Below, in pieces: positions 1 through 8,634 of a DNA stretch of 64,000 bases (position 1 is its first letter; each line of letters opens with the position of its first letter). The notes beneath the pieces are model-generated. The model had not been told where the DNA came from. It saw only the letters and a program-made list of their open reading frames with translations, and searched no databases. Made by a program: the position numbers and the translations under genes. Origin of the DNA: Mucilaginibacter dorajii (lineage in GTDB: Bacteria > Bacteroidota > Bacteroidia > Sphingobacteriales > Sphingobacteriaceae); assembly GCF_024808255.1 (NCBI RefSeq), contig NZ_JANTYS010000026.1:1-64000 (forward strand). The letters are read 5' to 3'.

Positions 1-240
1 AGACCTGTATAGTTCATCTTAGGACTAACAGAATACCTTGTATAGTATTTACAGGATTTACTCACAAATCTGTATAGCTATTTCCGGACGGGTCATTTTA
101 CCAACTCCACCTAACCATAAGCGTGCAGTTGCTGTTCGTTTCTGATACAACCCGATAGCCACAAAACAATACAACAATCTAAATATCAGATAACTACAAA
201 AATGGCATTAAATTCTCATTGCTTTCATAAAGCTAAAGCT

Positions 241-2643
241 ATGATCAGGAATTATATTAAAACAGCCTGGCGAAGCCTGCTCCGCCATCAAACCTATACG
301 GCTATTAACATCACCGGATTAGCGGTAGGCATAGCCGCCTGCCTGCTTATTTTTTTAGTGGTGCAGTATGAAACCAGTTTTGACACCTTTCATACAAAAA
401 AGGACCGGATATACCGGGTGACCGGCGTAGTCACCAAACCGAGTCTGAATTTTCAAAGCGGCGTGCCTTTTCCTTTGGCCGAAGCGCTACGCCTGGATCT
501 CCCACAGTTGCCGGCAGCCGTTATACTGCGTAATGAAGGCAATTTTTTCAGCGTCAATAATAAAAAATTCAAGGAAGACGAGGCCTATTATGCCGAGCCG
601 CAGTTTTTTGATACGTTTGATTTTGACTGGTTGGCCGGCGATAAAAAAACAGCCCTGGCAGAACCTAATACCGTAGCGCTAACACGCAGCGAAGCCGATA
701 AGTTTTTTGGCGACTGGCACCAGGCCGTTGGTAAAACCATTGCCTATAAAGGTAAAACGGTTCTGAAAGTAACCGGTGTTTTAGCTGATATGCCTGACAA
801 TACAGACTTTCCGCTAAAAATTGTGGTATCCTATGCCACAATGCGGGCAAAAGGCGGCGACAATTTCGACTCCATGCATAATTGGGGGATGGTTTTGGGT
901 GAAAATTACTGTTTTGTTACTTTGCCGGCCGGTGCGCAGGCCCGGAATTATGAACAGCAATTGGATGCCTTTCTCAAACGGCATAGCCCCGGGGATTATA
1001 AGAACGGCCTGCGTATACAACTACAACAGCTTACCGCGATGCATTATGATACCCGTATTGATGTTTTTACCGCGCATCCCTTCAGTAAACAGCTCATCAA
1101 CGCCATTAGCATGATCGGCTTATTCCTGGTGGTCATCGCCTGTGTTAATTTCATCAACCTGGCTACTGCGCAAGCAGTCAACCGCTCTAAAGAAGTTGGT
1201 ATCCGTAAAGTATTGGGCAGCCGTCGCAAACAGTTGATCTTCCAGTTTATCAGCGAAACCGGTATCATTACGCTTGGTGCAATTGTGCTGGCCCTTACAA
1301 TCAGTTTACTTGTTCTTCCATTTGTTAACCAACTGCTGGAAATCCACTTAAATACACAGTTTGCTCTTGCCCCAAGGGTGTTAATCTTTCTCGCCGTCCT
1401 GTGGTTAACGGTTACCATCCTGTCCGGCTTATATCCAGCCATGGTATTATCCGGGTTTAACCCCATTTCGGCACTTAAAAATAAAATCAGCGCGGTTAGT
1501 TCTAAGGGCATTTCCCTAAGGCGCGCTTTGGTGGTTTTTCAGTTCTGCATCGCCCAGGTTTTGATCATCGGCATTCTGGTCATGATCTCCCAGCTCAACT
1601 ATTTTAAAAACAAATCGCCTGGTTTCGATAAAACGGCTGTTGTTGCAATCGGTGTTCCCGGCGACAGCGTCAGCCGAAGCAAGACCGCATTTCTGCGGGA
1701 AGAACTGCTGCAACAGCCGGGTGTAAAGGCTTTGAGTTACAGTGCTTATAACCCGGTGGACGAGAACGGCTGGTTTGCCAGGATCCACTTTGACCACGCT
1801 CCTAAAGAGAGCGAATTTGGTGTGAGCCTTAAATGGGCCGATGCCGGGTTCTTTAAACTCTACCGGCTACAGTTTCTGGCTGGGAAACCCTACGCGCCAG
1901 GCGATACCATTAACGGCTATGTAGTTAACGAGTCTATGGTAAAATCACTCGGCCTGGCCAATCCGCAGCAAGCCATTGGTAAATCCATCGGCTTATGGGG
2001 CAATAAGCATTTGGAAGCGCCCATCGTCGGCGTTGTCCGCGATTTTAACGTCGGCTCTTTCAAAGATGCCATACCGCCGGTATTGATGGCCTCCCAAAGG
2101 AGTGCTTATGGCACGCTTAACATCAAAATAGGCCAGGCTGATATGCGACAAACGCTCGCTACAATCGAAAGCAAATGGAACGCCACTTTCCCGGAAGCTT
2201 TATATGAATATCACTTTATTGACGAGCAAGTAGCCCGCTTTTATAAAACCGACAACCAGTTATCGCTGTTATACCAAATATTTGCAGGTATTGCCATATT
2301 GATCTCCTGCCTGGGTTTATTTGGCCTCGTTTCCTTTATGGCCGTTCAGCGCACCAAAGAAGTAGGCATACGCAAAACCATGGGGGCTTCGGTCGGCCAT
2401 ATCGTTTACCTGTTCTCCAAAGAATTCACATTCCTGGTACTGGTAGCGTTTGCCATCTCGGCACCCACGGGTTGGTACATGATGAATAAATGGCTGGAAT
2501 CGTACACATTCAGAATCAAACTCGGTCCGGGCATCTTCCTGCTGGCTATTGTGCTATCAGTTGCTATTGCCTGGCTCACGGTTGGTTACAAGGCCATTAA
2601 AGCTGCGCTGGTTAACCCGGTTAAAAGTTTAAAAAGCGAGTAA
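241..2643 (+). CDS. MacB/FtsX-type ABC transporter permease
   Basis: Inner-membrane permease of the large MacB_PCD/FtsX family common in Bacteroidota (about 800 residues). From the chosen start there is an N-terminal transmembrane helix at about residues 21-41, then a periplasmic MacB_PCD-like region. The first FtsX core has the 'KEVGIRKVLG' signature, a central helix begins the second half, and the C-terminal FtsX core has 'KEVGIRKTMGAS'. This is the doubled layout of such permeases. I chose the ATG at 241, which gives 'MIRNYIKTAWRSL', because it matches the paralogue downstream and the family's usual start. An in-frame ATG at 202 would add 13 residues with no family resemblance. No ATPase gene is in view, so the partner is encoded elsewhere. 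The substrate is unknown; related systems export peptides or lipids or act in stress defence. Confidence 0.9.
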   Translation: MIRNYIKTAWRSLLRHQTYTAINITGLAVGIAACLLIFLVVQYETSFDTFHTKKDRIYRVTGVVTKPSLNFQSGVPFPLAEALRLDLPQLPAAVILRNEGNFFSVNNKKFKEDEAYYAEPQFFDTFDFDWLAGDKKTALAEPNTVALTRSEADKFFGDWHQAVGKTIAYKGKTVLKVTGVLADMPDNTDFPLKIVVSYATMRAKGGDNFDSMHNWGMVLGENYCFVTLPAGAQARNYEQQLDAFLKRHSPGDYKNGLRIQLQQLTAMHYDTRIDVFTAHPFSKQLINAISMIGLFLVVIACVNFINLATAQAVNRSKEVGIRKVLGSRRKQLIFQFISETGIITLGAIVLALTISLLVLPFVNQLLEIHLNTQFALAPRVLIFLAVLWLTVTILSGLYPAMVLSGFNPISALKNKISAVSSKGISLRRALVVFQFCIAQVLIIGILVMISQLNYFKNKSPGFDKTAVVAIGVPGDSVSRSKTAFLREELLQQPGVKALSYSAYNPVDENGWFARIHFDHAPKESEFGVSLKWADAGFFKLYRLQFLAGKPYAPGDTINGYVVNESMVKSLGLANPQQAIGKSIGLWGNKHLEAPIVGVVRDFNVGSFKDAIPPVLMASQRSAYGTLNIKIGQADMRQTLATIESKWNATFPEALYEYHFIDEQVARFYKTDNQLSLLYQIFAGIAILISCLGLFGLVSFMAVQRTKEVGIRKTMGASVGHIVYLFSKEFTFLVLVAFAISAPTGWYMMNKWLESYTFRIKLGPGIFLLAIVLSVAIAWLTVGYKAIKAALVNPVKSLKSE

Positions 2644-2736
2644 GAAGCAAAGAATCAAGGCGAAACTGGCTAAGCAATGCCTGTTATTATATTAAAATAC
2701 TTTTTTTTAAAAAATTCGATTTCAACCCGTAAGATC

Positions 2737-5136
2737 ATGATCAAAAACTATTTAAAAATTGCCTGGCGAAACCTTATTAAAAACAAGGCATCGGCCTTAA
2801 TTAACATTGGCGGCCTTGCTGTGGGTATGGCTGTGGCCATGCTGATTGGTTTATGGATCTGGGACGAGGTTTCTTTTGATTCGGGCTACCCAAACAAGGC
2901 GCGTATTGCCAAGGTTATGGATAATTCATGGGTTAACAACGAAACGCAAACCTACGGTTCATCGGCCTTACCACTGGCGCCCGCGCTTCGCAATAACTAT
3001 GGTAACTATTTTAAACATGTGGTGATAACCTCCTGGACGAATGACCATATTTTAACTTATGGCGAAACCATGGTGACCAAAAAAGGTAATTTTATGGAGC
3101 CTGCCATTACCGATATGCTTTCTGTAAAAATGCTGAAAGGAAGCGCGGCCAGTTTAAATGATCCTACATCGCTGTTGATATCGCAATCAACAGCAAAAGC
3201 CGTTTTCGGCAATGCCGATCCGTTAAACAAGGTCATCAAAATTGATAAAAAACTGGATGCCAAAGTAACCGGTGTTTACCAGGATCTGCCTCAAAATTCA
3301 TCTTTTGGTGATCTTACTTTTATCGCTCCGTTTCAAATGCTGGCCATAAGCGAACATTATGCTGCCCGTTTTAATAACCCATGGGGTGCGGGCTGGTTTC
3401 AAACCTATGTGCAGCTTGCCGACAATGCCAATATGAACAATGTATCGGCAAAAATCAAAAACTTAAAACTAAACGCGCTTATAGGCCTGCACAACGACGA
3501 TGCCCGCTATAAATCGGCACTTTTTCTGCAGCCCATGAGCAGCTGGTACCTGTATGGCGATTTTAAAAACGGCATTAACATTGGCGGCCGCGTTCAGTAC
3601 GTGTGGTTATTTGGTATTATCGGTGTATTTGTGCTGCTGCTGGCCTGCATCAACTTTATGAACCTAAGCACTGCCCGGTCTGAAAAGCGGGCCAAAGAAG
3701 TTGGTATCCGCAAAGCTATCGGTTCGGTTAGGAGCCAATTGATAGGGCAGTTTTACAGTGAATCGCTTTTGATTGCGGTGTTGGCCTTCTTTGTATCGAT
3801 ACTATTGGTGGTGCTATTTCTGCCCGAGTTTAACCAGCTTGCAGATAAAAAAATAACTGTTTTATGGGGCAGTCCCTTATTTTGGGCGCTGGGTATTGCT
3901 TTTAGTTTATTTACAGGCCTTGTTGCCGGCAGCTACCCCGCGTTATATCTATCATCTTTTACCCCGGTGAAGGTGCTGAAAGGAACATTCAGGGTTGGTC
4001 GTTGGGCAGCTATCCCGCGCAAAGTATTGGTGGTTGTTCAATTTACCGTATCTGTAGTATTGATCATAGGTACCATCGTAGTTTTTCAGCAAATTCAGTT
4101 TGCAAAAAACCGCCCGGTTGGCTACAGTCGCAATAATCTAATCAATGTAGACCTGCAAACCGACGAGATCAATAAACAATACCAACCCCTGAAAAATGAT
4201 TTACTTGCCAGCGGAGTTGTTACCAATGTGGCCGAATCTGAAAATGCCATTACCCACTTATATATTTCTAACGGAGGTTTTAACTGGAGCGGTAAAGACC
4301 CGGCCATACAGGAACAATTTACAAGTATGGCCATAACCTCCGATTTTGGAAAAACAGTGGGCTGGAAAATTGCAGCAGGGCGCGATTTCAACGAGGCTTT
4401 CCTGTCAGATTCTTCGGGGTTTGTTGTAAACGAGGCCGCGGTTAAATTTATGGGACTTAAGCACCCCATTGGTGAAATTGTTGACTGGGTGGGTAACGCC
4501 AAATTCAAGATCATCGGCGTAGTAAAAGATATGGTCAATCAATCGGCCTATGACGCGCCGCAGCCTACCCTGTTTTATTTGCCAAGGTGGCAGCATTTAT
4601 CAAATGTTAACATCAAAATAAACCCTCGGGTAAGTGCCCATGATGCTATCGCCAGGATCAGGACAATTTTTAAAAAATATGATCCATCAACCACATTCAA
4701 CTATCAATTTATTGATGAGGCATACGCTAAAAAATTTAATAACGAAGAACGCATAGGTAAGCTGGCAAGCTGCTTTGCAGGGTTGGCCATTTTTATTAGC
4801 TGCCTGGGCCTGTTTGGTATGGCCACCTTTATGGCCGAGCAACGTGTTAAAGAAATTGGGGTACGCAAAGTATTAGGCGCAACCGTGCTTAACCTGTGGC
4901 AGTTGCTTTCCAAAGATTTTGTTGTGCTGGTTGTTATTTCGCTACTGATAGCCACACCTGTTGCCTACTATTTTATGCACACCTGGCTGCAAAATTATGA
5001 GTACCGCACCCACATAGCCTGGTGGGTATACGCTATTACCGCTATAGCAGCCATTGCCATCACCCTGGCCACGGTAAGCTACCAAAGCATCAGGGCGGCG
5101 CTGGCAAACCCGGTAAAAAGTTTAAGAAGCGAATAG
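2737..5136 (+). CDS. MacB/FtsX-type ABC transporter permease (tandem paralogue)
   Basis: Second permease of the same family and layout: an N-terminal helix after 'MIKNYLKIAWRN', a MacB_PCD-like periplasmic domain, and two FtsX cores with 'KEVGIRKAIGS' and 'KEIGVRKVLGAT'. It lies 93 bp behind the first permease on the same strand and probably shares its transcript. The ATG at 2737 was preferred because it aligns with the neighbour. An upstream in-frame ATG at 2677 would add 20 Phe/Lys-rich residues that look like untranslated leader. The two copies are clearly diverged, so this is an old duplication typical of the phylum. Substrate unknown. Confidence 0.9.
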   Translation: MIKNYLKIAWRNLIKNKASALINIGGLAVGMAVAMLIGLWIWDEVSFDSGYPNKARIAKVMDNSWVNNETQTYGSSALPLAPALRNNYGNYFKHVVITSWTNDHILTYGETMVTKKGNFMEPAITDMLSVKMLKGSAASLNDPTSLLISQSTAKAVFGNADPLNKVIKIDKKLDAKVTGVYQDLPQNSSFGDLTFIAPFQMLAISEHYAARFNNPWGAGWFQTYVQLADNANMNNVSAKIKNLKLNALIGLHNDDARYKSALFLQPMSSWYLYGDFKNGINIGGRVQYVWLFGIIGVFVLLLACINFMNLSTARSEKRAKEVGIRKAIGSVRSQLIGQFYSESLLIAVLAFFVSILLVVLFLPEFNQLADKKITVLWGSPLFWALGIAFSLFTGLVAGSYPALYLSSFTPVKVLKGTFRVGRWAAIPRKVLVVVQFTVSVVLIIGTIVVFQQIQFAKNRPVGYSRNNLINVDLQTDEINKQYQPLKNDLLASGVVTNVAESENAITHLYISNGGFNWSGKDPAIQEQFTSMAITSDFGKTVGWKIAAGRDFNEAFLSDSSGFVVNEAAVKFMGLKHPIGEIVDWVGNAKFKIIGVVKDMVNQSAYDAPQPTLFYLPRWQHLSNVNIKINPRVSAHDAIARIRTIFKKYDPSTTFNYQFIDEAYAKKFNNEERIGKLASCFAGLAIFISCLGLFGMATFMAEQRVKEIGVRKVLGATVLNLWQLLSKDFVVLVVISLLIATPVAYYFMHTWLQNYEYRTHIAWWVYAITAIAAIAITLATVSYQSIRAALANPVKSLRSE

Positions 5137-5254
5137 AAGATAAAACCTCTTGCAATAAGATTAATAACTGGTCTGTGATGCGTTCTGTAGCAATACGGGA
5201 CGCATTATTTGGTTTAGGAGGGATGGTGAGGTGGTAACATTTATGGAAAATATA

Positions 5255-5604
5255 AGAAACTGTTTAAAAAGGATCGTCATTACGAGTTTTAAAATCTGGG
5301 GACTGTGAAGGTGGAAATGACAATGCGAATTGAAACCCAATGTCATGCTGAACTTGTTTCAGCACCCCACTCGCTAAGTATACATCATGCGGGTTACCTG
5401 TCCTGTGGGGGCCCGAAACACGTTCGGCATGATTTCCGTTTTACAACCTGTCATGGGTAGGAGGTACGACGAAGCAATGACGGTAGCGAGGGCGTTACGT
5501 GTGAAAAATATATGCAGATAATCAATTCTTTTCGACCACGTCATTATAAGGCACGATTATTTTGTGTTATAATATTTTTACGAAACCGTTTTTAAACAGC
5601 TTCT
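5255..5604. repeat. MITE-like element with imperfect inverted ends
   Basis: The left end GAAACTGTTTAAAAA (5256-5270) and right end TTTTTAAACAGCTTC (5589-5603) are inverted repeats with 14 of 15 positions matching. They enclose about 350 bp of non-coding repeat-derived sequence. The right end extends into a 19-bp motif that recurs inverted at 6365-6383 beyond the next gene. No transposase is present, so any mobility would have to be supplied in trans. The assignment rests on structure alone. Confidence 0.5.
5276..5323 (+). repeat. 48-bp interspersed repeat, copy 1
   Basis: One of four 48-bp copies in this window (others 8692-8739, 24957-25004, 57998-58045). Each starts GTCA and ends with ATGACAA, so the ends are inverted. 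Each carries the core 'CTGTGAAGGTGGAA' or a close variant, and all four are intergenic. Confidence 0.75.
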
Positions 5605-5668
5605 AAAACCCAGATAACCTATATTCGGGCCAGGCGATTTACAATCATCAACCTTCAATTTTAAGCAT

Positions 5669-6343
5669 ATGAATCAAGCCATAATTACACCTAAACTAAT
5701 AGACCTTAGTCACGTTATTTTTGATGGACTTATTACTTACAAAGGCCTCCCCGCGCCAATCATTTGTGATTATTTAAGCCGCGAACAATCAAAAGGAATT
5801 TACGAAGGCGGGGCCGAATTTCAGATAGGAAAAATTGAAATGGTATCTAATACCGGTACTTATATCGATTGCCCCTTTCACAGGTATGAACATGGGCACG
5901 ATCTATCTGAAGTACCGTTAGAACAGTTTGCCAACCTGGATTCAATCACTATTGATGCCTTAAACGCGACGGCTATTAATGCTGTGTTTTTTAAGGATAA
6001 AGACGTGCGCAATAAAGCAGTTATAGTACATACTGGCTGGAGCCGGCATTGGAATACCGATGCTTATTTTGAAAATCATCCTTATTTAACTGCCGAAGCA
6101 GCTGAATATTTAAAAGGCCAGCAAGTAAAGCTTGTTGGTATAGATAGCCATAACATAGATGATACCCAAGGCAAAACCCGCCCGGTGCACACCATTTTAT
6201 TAGGTGCCAATATTTTGATAGTAGAACATTTATGTAACCTGGATAAATTGCCACCTGGCAATTATCAATTTAACGCCGTACCGCCAAAGTTTAAGGGGGT
6301 GGGTACCTTCCCGGTAAGGGCCTATGCGGTGGTAAAGGGGTAA
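5669..6343 (+). CDS. cyclase family protein (kynurenine formamidase-like fold)
   Basis: A 224-residue protein of the cyclase/KynB-like superfamily (Pfam Cyclase), whose members hydrolyse amides or lactones at a metal site. 'LIDLSHVIFDG' near the start, 'NTGTYIDCPFH' near residue 65 and 'VGIDSHNIDD' further on match the family's conserved blocks in order and spacing. The usual metal-binding motif is HxGTHxDxPxH. Here the first two histidines read Asn and Tyr while Asp and the last His are kept, so the metal site differs from classical kynurenine formamidase. The gene is monocistronic between repeat-rich intergenic regions, and inverted 19-bp sequences flank it (5591-5609 and 6365-6383). Substrate unknown; a role in tryptophan breakdown is not supported by the neighbours. 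Confidence 0.82.
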   Translation: MNQAIITPKLIDLSHVIFDGLITYKGLPAPIICDYLSREQSKGIYEGGAEFQIGKIEMVSNTGTYIDCPFHRYEHGHDLSEVPLEQFANLDSITIDALNATAINAVFFKDKDVRNKAVIVHTGWSRHWNTDAYFENHPYLTAEAAEYLKGQQVKLVGIDSHNIDDTQGKTRPVHTILLGANILIVEHLCNLDKLPPGNYQFNAVPPKFKGVGTFPVRAYAVVKG

Positions 6344-6499
6344 GGAAAATGAGAAATAAGGTTTGTTTTAGAAGCTGTTTAAATTGGGTTTACCGAAGTT
6401 TTTTAGTTTTCACGAAACACATATCCCACCGTCATTGCTTCGTCGTTCCTTCTTATAATGACATCGATGTAAGTTATTGATTACCAATATTTTTTCATT

Positions 6500-6597
6500 G
6501 AAGACGCATCACATGCGTCTTCCGCGTGCAAATCCAACCTGTAAATCGCTCTGAAAAGACAGCTCTGTATAGTTGAAGACGCATGTAATGCGTCTCT
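6500..6597. repeat. two copies of a GAAGACGCAT hairpin repeat
   Basis: GAAGACGCAT-CAC-ATGCGTCTTC (6500-6522) is a perfect 10-bp inverted repeat with a 3-nt loop. GAAGACGCAT-GTA-ATGCGTCTCT (6575-6597) is a second copy with a nearly perfect arm. They lie 52 bp apart in non-coding DNA. Confidence 0.7.
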
Positions 6598-6808
6598 ACG
6601 AAAAGTCCGGCTTGCTATACGTCATCACTATTTTTTTCAGGGCTTTCCCTGGTGGTTACTCGCAATGACGGAATCTTTAACTTGTTATTGGCAGGAACAA
6701 AGAATCTTCTTCGCCCTACTCATCGCAGACTTTTATAGGGAAGAAGATCCTTCACTACGTTCAGGATGACAAACGTTTAACTCAATCCCCACAAAAAAAT
6801 TAAAAAAA

Positions 6809-6840
6809 TTTGCGTAGCCAAATAACTACATATATATTTG
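6809..6840 (+). promoter_or_regulatory. Bacteroidota-type promoter of the arsR operon
   Basis: TTTG at 6809-6812 and TATATTTG at 6833-6840 match the Bacteroidota -33 (TTTG) and -7 (TAnnTTTG) elements with a 20-bp spacer. Transcription would begin a few bases downstream, leaving a leader of only about 12 nt before the ATG at 6859. No other site in the window matches both elements this well. Confidence 0.7.
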
Positions 6841-6855
6841 TAGTCAAATAGCTAC
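6814..6855. promoter_or_regulatory. paired GTAG-N8-CTAC operators overlapping the arsR promoter
   Basis: Two 16-bp elements, GTAGCCAAATAACTAC (6814-6829) and GTAGTCAAATAGCTAC (6840-6855), are direct repeats of each other, and each is an inverted repeat. Their starts are 26 bp apart. One sits between the promoter elements and the other covers the transcription start region, so a bound dimer would block initiation. ArsR-family repressors usually bind such dyads at their own promoter. Autoregulation is therefore the simplest reading. Confidence 0.65.
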
Positions 6856-6858
6856 ATA

Positions 6859-7179
6859 ATGAATTTAAGACGAGATGTATTTCAGGCGATAGCCGACCCA
6901 ACACGTAGGGCCATATTGATGCTGGTTACTTCGCACGCCATGACAGCTGGCCTCATAGCGGCAAACTTTGATACCGCACGCCCCACAGTTTCAAAACACC
7001 TGCAAATACTTACCGAGTGCGAGTTGCTTAAACAGGAGCAAAACGGCAGGGAAATTTATTACCATTTAAACCCCGAAAAGATGAAAGAAGTAGCCGACTT
7101 TATTGAACCCTTCCGCCAGATGTGGGAAGACAGGTTCAGCAAATTAGAAACCATCATGAAAAATTATAAAACCAAATAA
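6859..7179 (+). CDS. ArsR-family winged-helix transcriptional regulator
   Basis: A 106-residue DNA-binding repressor. The start '[19 protein letters not shown]' is the typical opening helix of the ArsR subgroup paired with SRPBCC proteins. '[19 protein letters not shown]' is the helix-turn-helix recognition segment, and '[11 protein letters not shown]' is the wing. No cysteine metal-sensing motif (such as CxC in helix 3) is present, so it is probably not a metal sensor. It is the first gene of an operon with an SRPBCC protein 1 bp downstream and a DoxX-like membrane protein after that, a common trio in soil Bacteroidota. Two matching dyads overlap its promoter, indicating self-repression. Confidence 0.92.
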   Translation: MNLRRDVFQAIADPTRRAILMLVTSHAMTAGLIAANFDTARPTVSKHLQILTECELLKQEQNGREIYYHLNPEKMKEVADFIEPFRQMWEDRFSKLETIMKNYKTK

Positions 7180-7180
7180 A

Positions 7181-7648
7181 ATGGAACTGAAAACAAAAAT
7201 CAATGCAGAAGAGGGCAAGCAGTTTTTAGTAATTACAAGAGAATTTGATTTGCCCCTTGAGTTACTTTTTAAAGCGCACGTAGAGCCGGAAATTGTTGAG
7301 CAATGGATGGGGACCAAAGTGCTGAAGCTTGAAAATAAAAAGCACGGCGGCTGGCAATTTGAAACAAGTGATAATAAAGGAAATGTAGTATTCCGCGCCA
7401 ATGGGGTATTCCACGAGTTTATCCCCAACCAGAAAATAACGCGGACTTTTGAAATGGAGAATGCACCTTTTGGTGTTCAGCTTGAGTTTGTGGAGTTTGA
7501 AAAGCTTACCGATAATACCAGCAAAGTAAGTATGCTCAGCGTATATAAATCGGTTGAACTGAGGGACCAGATGTTGAAGCTGCCTTTTGCCCAGGGATTA
7601 AACTACGCGCACAACCGTTTACAGGAAATTGCAGGCAAATTAAAATAA
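7181..7648 (+). CDS. SRPBCC (AHSA1-like) domain protein
   Basis: A 155-residue cytoplasmic protein of the START-like SRPBCC superfamily, in the Aha1 C-terminal-like (AHSA1) group. 'FLVITREFDLPLELLFKAHVEPE' (in part), 'VEQWMG' and 'GVFHEFIPNQKITRTFEME' follow the family's order: first strand, W-containing helix turn, then 'F.EF.P..KI..TF'. These proteins form a hydrophobic ligand pocket, and the ligand is unknown. It starts 1 bp after the ArsR stop and is almost certainly co-translated with it. ArsR-SRPBCC pairs are widespread; the SRPBCC protein may bind the signal that relieves repression, but this is inference. Confidence 0.9.
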   Translation: MELKTKINAEEGKQFLVITREFDLPLELLFKAHVEPEIVEQWMGTKVLKLENKKHGGWQFETSDNKGNVVFRANGVFHEFIPNQKITRTFEMENAPFGVQLEFVEFEKLTDNTSKVSMLSVYKSVELRDQMLKLPFAQGLNYAHNRLQEIAGKLK

Positions 7649-7654
7649 CACATC

Positions 7655-8047
7655 ATGACAAAGCGAGATAAAATCATTTATTGGGTTGCCACACTCTGGC
7701 TTGCATTAGGGATGCTATCAACAGCCATTGTGCAGTTATTAAAAATGAAAGAGGGACAGGGAGGAGCAGATAGCATGGCGCATTTAGGCTATCCTATGTA
7801 CCTGTTAACCATACTAAGTATTTGGAAGTTTTTAGGCGTTTTAGCCCTGCTTATTCCTAAATTTCCGTTATTAAAGGAATGGGCTTACGCCGGATTTTTC
7901 TTCGTCATGTCGGGAGCGATATTTTCGCATATCGCGGTGGGCGATAGTATCGGTAAAATAGCGCCGGCATTGCTGCTATTAGTACTAACGGTGGTATCCT
8001 GGTGTTTTAGGCCTGCCGATAGAAAAATCATTCCTGTTAACCAATAA
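7655..8047 (+). CDS. DoxX-like integral membrane protein
   Basis: A 130-residue protein with four predicted transmembrane helices: 'IIYWVATLWLALGML', 'MYLLTILSIWKFLGVLALL', 'WAYAGFFFVMSGAIFSHIA' and 'IAPALLLLVLTVVSW'. The 'KFLGVLALLIPKFPLLKEWAYAG' stretch (in part) is characteristic of the DoxX-like family. It follows the SRPBCC gene by 6 bp. Family members have been linked to redox or sulfur metabolism, but the role here is unknown. Confidence 0.85.
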   Translation: MTKRDKIIYWVATLWLALGMLSTAIVQLLKMKEGQGGADSMAHLGYPMYLLTILSIWKFLGVLALLIPKFPLLKEWAYAGFFFVMSGAIFSHIAVGDSIGKIAPALLLLVLTVVSWCFRPADRKIIPVNQ

Positions 8048-8056
8048 ATGAAGAGC

Positions 8057-8614
8057 ATGAACCCTAAATTATCACCACAGGAAAGTGAAGACCTACTCCA
8101 AATATTGAGGGCTCGTTTTGAAAAAAACAGGAATCGCCACCAGGATATTGAGTGGGCTATTGTACAGGCCAAACTGGAAAGTAACGCCGGAAAACTATGG
8201 TCGCTTAATGAAATGGAAAAAACCGGCGGTGAACCGGATGTTGTTCATTACGACAAAACTACGGGCGAATACGTTTTTTATGATTGCTCGGCCGAAAGCC
8301 CTAAAGGCCGCAGAAGTATTTGTTATGATCATGAAGCACTGGAAGCAAGGAAAGAATTTAAACCTGCTAATAGTGCTGTCGCGATGGCAGCAGCCATGGG
8401 TGTTGAGCTTTTAACTGAAGCAGAGTATCGCGGTTTGCAGCAACTTGGCAAGTTTGATATCAAAACGTCCAGCTGGATAAAAACTCCTGCCAATATCAGG
8501 AAACTTGGCGGGGCCGTTTTTTGCGACCGCCGCTACGATACCGTTTTCGTTTATCATAACGGGGCCGAATCCTATTACGCCGCCAGGGGTTTCCGTGGCT
8601 CATTAAAAACTTAG
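8057..8614 (+). CDS. DUF4256 family protein
   Basis: A soluble protein of about 185 residues that matches the DUF4256 family along its whole length: 'WAIVQAKLE', 'LWSLNEMEKTGGEPDVV', 'FYDCSAESPKGRRS', 'CYDHEALEARKE', 'AAAMGVELLTE' and 'FCDRRYDTVFVYHNGAESY' are its conserved blocks. No biochemical function is established. Two in-frame ATGs exist at 8048 and 8057. The first touches the DoxX stop, so either would give translational coupling. The second is preferred because the unrelated gene at 8887 begins with the same 'MNPK' and an identical 15-bp start context. Last gene of the tightly packed part of the ArsR operon. Confidence 0.85.
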   Translation: MNPKLSPQESEDLLQILRARFEKNRNRHQDIEWAIVQAKLESNAGKLWSLNEMEKTGGEPDVVHYDKTTGEYVFYDCSAESPKGRRSICYDHEALEARKEFKPANSAVAMAAAMGVELLTEAEYRGLQQLGKFDIKTSSWIKTPANIRKLGGAVFCDRRYDTVFVYHNGAESYYAARGFRGSLKT

Positions 8615-8634
8615 GCACACTAATTATTGCCAAT

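Larger units (their letters stand above)
5137..5668. other. 532-bp intergenic region with interspersed repeats
   Basis: No credible gene. It holds a 350-bp repeat element (5255-5604) with inverted ends, one copy of a 48-bp repeat (5276-5323), and fragments of the GTCATGGGTAGG..ACGAAGCAAT repeat near 5449-5490. Short open frames here are built from these repeats and resemble no protein family. Confidence 0.7.
6344..6858. other. 515-bp intergenic region with hairpin repeats and the arsR promoter
   Basis: The first ~430 bp is repeat-derived. It includes a GTCATTGCTTCGT..AATGAC fragment at 6431-6462 and two hairpins of the GAAGACGCAT/ATGCGTCTTC type at 6500-6522 and 6575-6597. A 'GAAGATCCTTC...CAGGATGAC' repeat fragment lies near 6740-6775. 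The last ~50 bp holds the ArsR promoter and operators. No gene seen. Confidence 0.7.

Noticed and set aside
1-201. Search for an ABC ATPase end or tRNA at the left edge
   Set aside because: The first 201 bp contain stops in all useful frames and no recognisable domain or cloverleaf. The upstream partner, if any, lies outside the window.
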